DNA of 64,000 nucleotides, taken from assembly GCA_964523795.1 (NCBI GenBank), contig CAZGAO010000015.1:1-64000 (forward strand). The letters are read 5' to 3'. Positions 58,044-64,000 of the stretch are shown one piece after another (position 1 is the stretch's first letter; each line of letters starts with the position of its first letter). A program made the translations under genes and the position numbers. The DNA comes from SABY01 sp964523795. Its GTDB lineage: Bacteria; Bacteroidota; Bacteroidia; Bacteroidales; 4484-276. The notes under the pieces are model-generated. The model saw only the letters and a program-made list of their open reading frames with translations, was not told where the DNA came from and did not search any database.

Positions 58044-60398
58044 TTGAAATTTATCCAATACTTATTCGTCCTGTTTTTTGCTTTGCTGCTTCCAAATGCT
58101 GGTCTGCGTGCCGAAAATGAAGGAGAAGCCAAGCGGCTTAACATTAGCGGGCACATTGCCGATGGCCAAAGTGGCGAGATGCTGATTGGTGCTACCGTGT
58201 ATGTGGATGAACTGCAAACCGGCACAGCCACCAATCTTTACGGTTTTTACGCAATCAGTCTTCCACCTGGAAAATATTCTCTGCATTATTCCTACATTGG
58301 CTATGAGCGCGTAAGCAAGGTGATAAGCCTGAATAGCGATTTAACGCTCGATGTTGAACTAAGCCCCGCTGACCAAACGCTGGATGAGGTGGTAATTACC
58401 GGCGAACGGCAGGACAAAAATGTGTCGGCTGCAGAGATGAGCGTGGTGAAGATCGAATCCAAAACCATCAAAGAAATTCCCGCACTCTTTGGCGAAACCG
58501 ACCTGATTCGCGCTATACAGCTTTTGCCGGGCGTAAAGCCGCTGGCCGAAGGCTCCACAGGTTTCAGCGTGCGTGGGGGCAGTGCCGATCAAAACCTGAT
58601 ACTCCTCGATGAAGCTCCGGTTTATAATGCAGGCCACCTGCTGGGGTTTTTCTCGGTGTTCAACAACGATGCGGTGAAGGATGTGAAACTCTACAAGGGC
58701 GACATTCCTGCTTCGCAGGGCGGACGGCTATCATCACTGCTGGATGTGCGCATGAAAGACGGGAACCTGAAAAATTTTTCGGGTACCGGTGGGGTAGGTT
58801 TAATTTCGAGCCGCCTTACCCTGGAAGGTCCGATTATTAAAGATAAAACCTCTTTTATCGTTTCGGGCAGACGTACTTATGCCGACTTGTTTATCCCGCT
58901 CTTTGGTAATGAAGACCTGGACGGGAGCAAACTTTATTTTTACGATTTAAATGCCAAGATAAGCCACATCATCAACGAGAACAATCGGATTTTTGCTTCG
59001 GCCTATTTTGGCAGCGATGTTTTTAAAAATGAATTCGCAGGTATGAATTTGGGCAATAATACGCTTACGCTGCGGTGGAATCATTTGTTCTCGAAGAAGC
59101 TATTTTCCAATTTTACCTTTTTGAGATCGCGTTATGCCTACAGCCTGGGTACGCCCGAAGGTGAGGCCAGCTCGTTTGAGTGGAAGTCGAAGCTGGTGGA
59201 TTATTCGGCCAAGGCTGATTTTACCTGGTACCTCAACACCGACAACACCATTAAATACGGAGCTTCATTCATCCATCATACTTTTGAGCCTGGCGAAGCC
59301 CGTGGCCTGGGTGAGGAAACGTTTTTTAATGCCTTCCAAATTCCACGCAAGTATGCGCTTGAATCGGGCGTGTATATCAGCAATGAACAAAAAGTGGGTG
59401 CCTTGCTCACGCTCAAATACGGGCTGCGCCTTTCGATGTTCAACAACATTGGCCCGGACACGCTGTACAATTACGATGAAAATTATCAGATGGCCGACTT
59501 CGAAAGTATTGCTGCCGGCAAAGTTTACAATACCTATTTCCACCTGGAACCCCGCGTAGGTTTTACTTATCTGCTTAGCGAAGTCTCATCCATTAAGGGG
59601 AGTTATTCGCGTACGGCGCAATATGTGCAACTGGCGCAGAACTCAACGGCTGGCACGCCGCTAGACATCTGGTTTCCGGCAAGTCCTAACGTTAAGCCGC
59701 AAATTTCGGATCAGGGTGCCCTGGGTTATTTCAGGAATTTTGATAAAAACACCTACGAGGTTTCGGCGGAGGTCTATTATAAAACCATGCAAAATGCCAT
59801 CGACTTTAAAGATCACGCCGAACTGCTTTTGAACAAGCAACTTGAAGGAGAGCTAAGATTTGGTACCGCCGTTTCGTATGGCCTGGAGCTGATGGTACGC
59901 AAACAGCAGGGTAATTTAACCGGATGGGTGAGCTACACCCTGTCGAAGGCCCAGCGCACGATTGCCGAAATTAACGATGGGAAAAGCTACAACGCGCCCT
60001 ACGACAAGCCTCACGATATTTCGGTAGTGCTCAACTATAATATTAGCAAAATACTGGTTGCCGGGCTTAACTGGGTTTATTCTACCGGACTGCCCGTTAC
60101 CTTCCCCACCGGACGCGCCGTGTGGGGCAACAAAATTGTTCCTATTTATTCTGACCGCAACGACTACCGCATGCCCGATTACCACCGCCTGGATGTCTCG
60201 CTTACGTTAAAGCCCATCCAAAAGCCCAATCGTAAATGGCATGGCGAATGGAACCTCTCGGTGTATAACGCTTATGCACGCAAAAATGCCTGGGTTATTA
60301 ACTTTGAACAGGATCCTAACGATCCTTACCAAACCTTTGCCGAAGCAACTTATTTGTTTTCGATCATCCCCAGCATCTCTTACAATTTTAATTTTTAA
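58044..60398 (+). CDS. TonB-dependent receptor with carboxypeptidase-regulatory-like domain
   Basis: This outer-membrane receptor imports a ligand powered by TonB-ExbBD. The 784 residues comprise a signal peptide (KFIQYLFVLFFALLLPNAG), a CarboxypepD_reg-like domain (about 33-115: NISGHIADGQSGEMLIGATVYVDELQTGTATNLYGFYAISLPPGKYSLHYSYIGYE), a plug (TIKEIPALFGETDLIRAIQLLPGVKPLAEGSTGFSVRGGSADQNLILLDEAPVYN) and a 22-strand barrel ending in IIPSISYNFNF. No SusD partner is present; the next gene encodes a DUF4249 lipoprotein. The start is a TTG. An ATG at 58006 in another frame, just before a run of T, would need one base inserted to join, so a homopolymer error is possible. The ligand is unknown. 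Confidence 0.92.
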   Translation: MKFIQYLFVLFFALLLPNAGLRAENEGEAKRLNISGHIADGQSGEMLIGATVYVDELQTGTATNLYGFYAISLPPGKYSLHYSYIGYERVSKVISLNSDLTLDVELSPADQTLDEVVITGERQDKNVSAAEMSVVKIESKTIKEIPALFGETDLIRAIQLLPGVKPLAEGSTGFSVRGGSADQNLILLDEAPVYNAGHLLGFFSVFNNDAVKDVKLYKGDIPASQGGRLSSLLDVRMKDGNLKNFSGTGGVGLISSRLTLEGPIIKDKTSFIVSGRRTYADLFIPLFGNEDLDGSKLYFYDLNAKISHIINENNRIFASAYFGSDVFKNEFAGMNLGNNTLTLRWNHLFSKKLFSNFTFLRSRYAYSLGTPEGEASSFEWKSKLVDYSAKADFTWYLNTDNTIKYGASFIHHTFEPGEARGLGEETFFNAFQIPRKYALESGVYISNEQKVGALLTLKYGLRLSMFNNIGPDTLYNYDENYQMADFESIAAGKVYNTYFHLEPRVGFTYLLSEVSSIKGSYSRTAQYVQLAQNSTAGTPLDIWFPASPNVKPQISDQGALGYFRNFDKNTYEVSAEVYYKTMQNAIDFKDHAELLLNKQLEGELRFGTAVSYGLELMVRKQQGNLTGWVSYTLSKAQRTIAEINDGKSYNAPYDKPHDISVVLNYNISKILVAGLNWVYSTGLPVTFPTGRAVWGNKIVPIYSDRNDYRMPDYHRLDVSLTLKPIQKPNRKWHGEWNLSVYNAYARKNAWVINFEQDPNDPYQTFAEATYLFSIIPSISYNFNF

Positions 60399-60403
60399 TA
60401 TCC

Positions 60404-61279
60404 ATGTTAGCTAAAATTAAAAATATCACCAGCCTCATCCTCATCGTCCTTGTCGTGGCTTCGTGTACCGAACGAATCGAGATTGATCTGGACGCGCAAA
60501 AGTATGCCCGCCTGGTGGTGGAAGGCGAATTCTCGACCGATACTGCGGCTCATATCGTAAGGCTCACGGTTACCGAAGATTATTTTAGCAACTCTATGCC
60601 TGTGGGGGTTTCCAATGCACAGCTAACGATTTCGGGTGCTGGCGAAGAATATCCGCTTAACGAAATCGTAGCCGGATCAGGCATTTATGCCACCGATACG
60701 CAGGTGGCCGGGCTTGTGGGAGCAGACTATACTCTGCGGATTGTGCTTGATGAAGCCATCGGAGGCGAACAGGAATATACGGCCAATTCAACAATCTACC
60801 CCATCAACCCGCTCGATTCGATCGGGCTCGAATTTCACGAAGATTGGGCTACCGAGGGTGTTTGGGAAGTAAAGTGCTATGTGTGGGATCCGCCCACCGA
60901 GGATTATTATATGTTTCATATTTATCGCAATGGCGTGCTTGTCAACGATACCATCGACCAGGTGTTTGTAGTGGACGATGCCTTGTACAACGGAAATTAT
61001 ACTAATGGCATTGGTGTGGGATATTTAAACCAGGCGGACGAGAACGAGCAACTGTTTCCGGGCGACCAGGTAACGCTGCGCGTTTTGCGTATAACCAAAG
61101 AATACAGCGAGTTTTTGTGGAGTCTTCAGGAGGAAGTCAGTTATCAGTCTCCGCTTTTTAGTGGCCCGCCAGCCAATGTAAAGGGAAATATCAGTGGCGG
61201 TGCCTTTGGAGCTTTTGGTGCTTACAGTGCCAGCTACGCCTCGAAAGTAGTGAAGCCGGAAACTATGGTGGGGTTATAA
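60404..61279 (+). CDS. DUF4249 lipoprotein
   Basis: This 291-residue lipoprotein has a lipobox VVASCTE (Cys21) and a beta-rich DUF4249 domain: RIEIDLDAQKYARLVVEGEFSTDTAAHIVRLTVTEDYFSN, SNAQLTISGAGEEYPL, and a C-terminal NVKGNISGGAFGAFGAYSASYASKVV. DUF4249 proteins are encoded next to TonB receptors in Bacteroidota, where SusD-like proteins are absent, and are thought to sit on the receptor's outer face. It starts 5 bases after the receptor stop, so they form an operon. Ligand and exact role are unknown. Confidence 0.9.
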   Translation: MLAKIKNITSLILIVLVVASCTERIEIDLDAQKYARLVVEGEFSTDTAAHIVRLTVTEDYFSNSMPVGVSNAQLTISGAGEEYPLNEIVAGSGIYATDTQVAGLVGADYTLRIVLDEAIGGEQEYTANSTIYPINPLDSIGLEFHEDWATEGVWEVKCYVWDPPTEDYYMFHIYRNGVLVNDTIDQVFVVDDALYNGNYTNGIGVGYLNQADENEQLFPGDQVTLRVLRITKEYSEFLWSLQEEVSYQSPLFSGPPANVKGNISGGAFGAFGAYSASYASKVVKPETMVGL

Positions 61280-61291
61280 TGAAATCTCTTT

Positions 61292-61424
61292 AGATGTTAG
61301 ATGTCAGATGTGCGATGTGCGATGTCCGATGTTTACCCCACATCTAAAATCTAAAAATTGAAATCGGACACGAAAAGAACACCAGGCTTGCAATCCCCTT
61401 TGTCAGTGAGCCTGCCGAACTGCA
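61292..61424. repeat. GATGTCAGATG-type array and repeat phrase
   Basis: Degenerate GATGTTAGATGTCAGATGTGCGATGTCCG units (61292-61330) are followed by ATCTAAAATCTAAAA on the other strand sense, giving an imperfect hairpin. At 61399-61424 a TTTGTCAGTGAGCCTGCCG phrase repeats one at 5327-5352 (one mismatch). It lies between the DUF4249 and Fic genes. No gene is present. Confidence 0.65.
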
Positions 61425-61532
61425 GGGATGCGAACCCTTGCCATCTAACATCCAATTCGACCAAGTCACAACGTGAATACTGCCGAGTGATAGCACCTAT
61501 TTTTATAAGACTACTCTGCTCGCTTCACAAAT

Positions 61533-62327
61533 TCACGGTGTGACTTCGATCCCTTTTATTAAAGCCTGCGGAAGCATTAAAAGAAAAGGCAAGGACTTTT
61601 CGTAATCAAGTTTTTCGTAAAACATTCCCAAGCGTGCCAAATTCTTGTAATAACTCTCGATGTGTGTGTAATAATATTTTTCCGATTGGATATACCAGGT
61701 TCGTTCGCCCAGTTTTTCTAACAAAAACCACTTTTCGAGCAAGCGTGTAGCACGACCATTGGCATCGCCAAAAGGATGAAGGTTTACAAACGCCAAATGA
61801 ATAAAGGTAGCGTAATAAAAAATCTCGTCTATAGTCATCGCTTGCGCTAACAAATTTTCTATCTCGTCCCAAAGTATATCAAACTGCATATTAAGCTGGT
61901 GCAGCGGACAAGCCTCGTATTGTATGCGACCGGTTTTGTGTTGCATAACAAGCATTTCGGTGGTTCTCAAAACACCCCTCTGTCTTTCGGGTAGTAGATG
62001 AGCTGCAATCAGTTTGTGAGCCTCCAAAAAGCTTTGTTTACTAATTTTGTTATCCCTGGCAAATAAATAGGCATTATACAAGTCGTTTGGCTTTTCGGTG
62101 AGCGCAGGCAAATATTCAATATTCAATAATTTATGTTTCACATAGCTATCCAAATCCAATGGTTCGCCCTCTATTTTTGACGAAGACATTACGGATACTG
62201 AAGTATAAAAAGTAAAACTTTGGGGTTCTAATTCACGCGCTTGAATAGCCAAAAACCTGGTATCAACATCAATATCCAACATCGATTTCCAAGTTTTAAA
62301 ATAATCGTGTGTAATAATTTTTCCCAT
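61533..62327 (-). CDS. Fic-domain protein, class II
   Basis: This is a 264-residue Fic enzyme that probably adds AMP to Ser, Thr or Tyr of target proteins. The active loop is HPFGDANGR (residues 184-192), matching HPFxxGNGR apart from Ala at the first Gly. The N-terminal inhibitory helix is intact: MSSSKIEGEPL contains (S/T)xxxE(G/N), with Glu53 as the inhibitory residue, which makes this a class II, self-inhibited form. It carries an additional C-terminal helical part (about 200-264). No antitoxin partner is needed and none is nearby. Its target is unknown. Confidence 0.88.
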   Translation of the reverse strand: MGKIITHDYFKTWKSMLDIDVDTRFLAIQARELEPQSFTFYTSVSVMSSSKIEGEPLDLDSYVKHKLLNIEYLPALTEKPNDLYNAYLFARDNKISKQSFLEAHKLIAAHLLPERQRGVLRTTEMLVMQHKTGRIQYEACPLHQLNMQFDILWDEIENLLAQAMTIDEIFYYATFIHLAFVNLHPFGDANGRATRLLEKWFLLEKLGERTWYIQSEKYYYTHIESYYKNLARLGMFYEKLDYEKSLPFLLMLPQALIKGIEVTP

Positions 62328-62352
62328 GTTTAAAATCGTATTAAATAAAAGG

Positions 62353-62898
62353 TCAAATATACTGATTGAAACTTACCACTTCCTCAAAATCTTTTCTTTT
62401 CCTCACCGGCTGGTTTTTATAATCGGGATAACCGAGGGTAATCAGCAGGCCGATGGTTTTGTTTTTGGGGATGGCGAGGATTTTTTTAATTGCCGCTTCG
62501 TTAAACCAGCCCAACATGCAGGTACCCAGCCCCAGGTCGGTGGCTTGCAGACAAAAGTGGGCAGCAGCGATGCCCATGTCGATGGGCGGATATTCCTTGT
62601 TTTTGATTTTGCCGCCTATTTGTGCTATCACCTTGGCCTTTTCTAAAAGTACTACGATGATTATCGGTGCCTGTCCAACAAATTTGTTGAAGGCGATGAC
62701 CGAATTATAGGTTTCTCTGGCCACCTGGTCAACAAGTGCTGGCTGGTCAACTACTATAAACCGCCAGGGCTGCGAGTTGCAGGCCGAGGGCGAGAGCCGT
62801 GCCGCCTCGATGCACTGGTTTATCTTTTCCCTTTCAACGGCTTTGTCCAGATATTTGCGCGCGCTGAAACGCTGCCTTACTAATTCCGAAAATTCCAT
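62353..62898 (-). CDS. Nitroreductase family protein
   Basis: This 181-residue FMN-dependent nitroreductase-fold protein begins MEFSELVRQRFSARKYLDKAVEREKINQCIEAARLSPSACNSQPWRFIVV, the FMN-binding start of the family. PPIDMGIAAAHFCLQATDLGLGTCMLGWFNEAAIKKILAIP and ITLGYPDYKNQPVRKRKDFEEVVSF complete the fold. It is short but close to the single-domain NfnB/RutE branch. Substrate could be a quinone or nitro compound, or a native reductive step, which is unknown. It is transcribed after the Fic gene's region on the minus strand, with 25 bases between them. Confidence 0.88.
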   Translation of the reverse strand: MEFSELVRQRFSARKYLDKAVEREKINQCIEAARLSPSACNSQPWRFIVVDQPALVDQVARETYNSVIAFNKFVGQAPIIIVVLLEKAKVIAQIGGKIKNKEYPPIDMGIAAAHFCLQATDLGLGTCMLGWFNEAAIKKILAIPKNKTIGLLITLGYPDYKNQPVRKRKDFEEVVSFNQYI

Positions 62899-63016
62899 AG
62901 CGGCAAAATTAGATTAAATTGATGGTAGGAAAAGATTTTGAGGATTAAATGCCAGAATCGTAAAAAAAGAAATTGCTCTTTTGGATGAAAATGCGAAATT
63001 TGCCACGAACAAATCT

Positions 63017-64000
63017 ATGCTTACCATGAAAGAAAATAAAGGATTTTGGGCTGTGTCGCCCATCGATGGCAGGTACCGCAGCAAAACCGAGCCTTTGCAA
63101 AACTATTTTTCGGAGGCTGCTCTCATCAAGTATCGCCTCCAGGTGGAAGTGGAATATTTTATCAGCCTCTGCGCTTATCCGCTCCCTCAGCTCGATGACT
63201 TCGACTTTTCGTTGTTTGAAAAACTGCGCGATATTTACGAGCATATCAAAACCAAAGATGTACGCCGGATTAAGGAGATAGAAAGCACCACCAACCATGA
63301 TGTGAAGGCGGTGGAGTATTTCCTGAAAGAGAAATTTGATGAGATGGGTTTGAGCCATTACAAAGAGTTTATTCATTTTGGGCTTACCTCGCAGGACATC
63401 AACAACACGGCTGTTCCGCTTGCGCTAAAAGAAGCCCTGCGAAAAGAGGTGCTGCCGCGCATCGATGAAATACAGGCCAAGCTCTACGAACTTTCGTTTG
63501 CATGGAAAGAAGTGCCCATGATTGCCCGAACCCACGGCCAGGCCGCAAGCCCTACCACGGTTGGCAAGGAGCTTTATGTTTTCAACGATCGGCTCGAAAC
63601 GCAGCTTAGCCTCCTGCGTTCCATCCCTTCGACAGGGAAATTTGGTGGTGCCACCGGCAACTTCAACGCCCATCATGTCGCCTATCCCGATGTTGATTGG
63701 CTGGATTTTGCCGATGCCTTCCTGCGCACCAAGCTCGGGCTGGAGCGGCAATTTGTAACTACGCAAATAGAGCAGTACGATAGCATGGCCGCCATCTTCG
63801 ATGCCCTGAAACGGATCAACACCATTCTTATCGACATGAGCCGCGATATGTGGACGTACATCTCGATGGATTATTTTAAACAAAAAATTGTAAAAGGCGA
63901 GGTAGGATCATCGGCGATGCCACACAAGGTAAATCCCATCGACTTCGAGAATGCCGAGGGAAACCTGGGCATGGCCAATGCAATATATGCACACCTGTCG
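63017..64000 (+). CDS. purB: Adenylosuccinate lyase, 3' end beyond window
   Basis: This is the 5' part (328 codons, open at the right edge) of PurB, which splits adenylosuccinate and SAICAR in purine synthesis. Start is ATG 63017 or ATG 63026, the latter giving MKENKGFWAVSPIDGRYRSK, the usual family start. Features seen are ISPIDGRY-like SPIDGRYRSKTEPLQNYFSEAAL, the TTNHDVKAVEYFL segment with catalytic His, HFGLTSQDINNTA, ARTHGQAASPTTVGKE, and the fumarase/lyase signature GSSAMPHKVNPIDFENAEGN. The rest of the gene lies outside the window. Confidence 0.95.
   Translation, partial: MLTMKENKGFWAVSPIDGRYRSKTEPLQNYFSEAALIKYRLQVEVEYFISLCAYPLPQLDDFDFSLFEKLRDIYEHIKTKDVRRIKEIESTTNHDVKAVEYFLKEKFDEMGLSHYKEFIHFGLTSQDINNTAVPLALKEALRKEVLPRIDEIQAKLYELSFAWKEVPMIARTHGQAASPTTVGKELYVFNDRLETQLSLLRSIPSTGKFGGATGNFNAHHVAYPDVDWLDFADAFLRTKLGLERQFVTTQIEQYDSMAAIFDALKRINTILIDMSRDMWTYISMDYFKQKIVKGEVGSSAMPHKVNPIDFENAEGNLGMANAIYAHLS

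Noticed and set aside
1..64000. tRNA or rRNA genes
   Set aside because: No T-loop GGTTCRAAT pattern within a clover-leaf context and no rRNA-like stretch were found.

Overview
The window looks like a chromosomal segment of a Bacteroidota bacterium, most likely of the Bacteroidales/Marinilabiliales type. It carries a TonB-dependent receptor paired with a DUF4249 lipoprotein, a TTG/ATG start pattern with weak Shine-Dalgarno sites, TAnnTTTG-like -7 promoter boxes close to start codons, DUF2752/TM2, MORN-repeat and IMPACT-family genes typical of the phylum, and many palindromic intergenic repeats. It also carries an aerobic heme-copper oxidase operon. No rRNA, tRNA, CRISPR array, integrase or transposase was found.

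Layout. 1-3.4 kb is an AT-rich accessory stretch: a truncated or frameshifted membrane-protein gene, a KilA-N domain gene and a broken MutS-like ATPase gene that has lost its Walker A region. 3.4-5.1 kb has two small proteins and a membrane-anchored serine beta-lactamase/PBP-like enzyme. 5.4-8.3 kb is a compact DnaE-type polymerase whose PHP site is degraded. 8.8-9.9 kb is a secreted CBM9-like protein. 10.7-16.5 kb is a complete tripartite RND efflux operon, followed by bifunctional ftcD. 18.8-27.1 kb (minus strand) is a carbohydrate locus: a 1156-residue cytosolic six-hairpin/phosphorylase-like protein, a TIM-barrel glycosidase lipoprotein, an MFS sugar porter and a GH16 lipoprotein. This layout fits outside-in use of a beta-glucan that ends in cytosolic phosphorolysis. 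28.0-34.0 kb is a caa3-type cytochrome oxidase cluster (cytochrome c, SCO, subunits I, III, IV, II and heme O synthase).

34-64 kb is mostly housekeeping: trmH, a leucine-rich-repeat lipoprotein, an outer-membrane barrel, punA, ychF, mltG, a GNAT gene, dapF, mtaB, an SMP-30-like propeller, DUF2752/TM2 genes, a large TPR protein, an IMPACT protein, trmD, a phosphoesterase, an aldehyde dehydrogenase, a HAD phosphatase, a MORN-repeat protein, recR, a sugar-isomerase-like protein, the TonB receptor/DUF4249 pair, a class II Fic protein, a nitroreductase and the 5' part of purB at the right edge.

The most unusual layer is between the genes. At least eight families of dispersed palindromic or tandem repeats recur here. 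They include a pair of about 100-bp elements with terminal inverted repeats, a three-copy long-hairpin element of about 110 bp, a 12-bp-arm element present twice at about 80 bp, a three-hairpin cluster downstream of recR, and 14-bp tandem repeats directly before two start codons. None carries its own gene, so they look like non-autonomous REP/MITE-type elements. Gene calls rest on motifs read directly from the translations. No database search was run.
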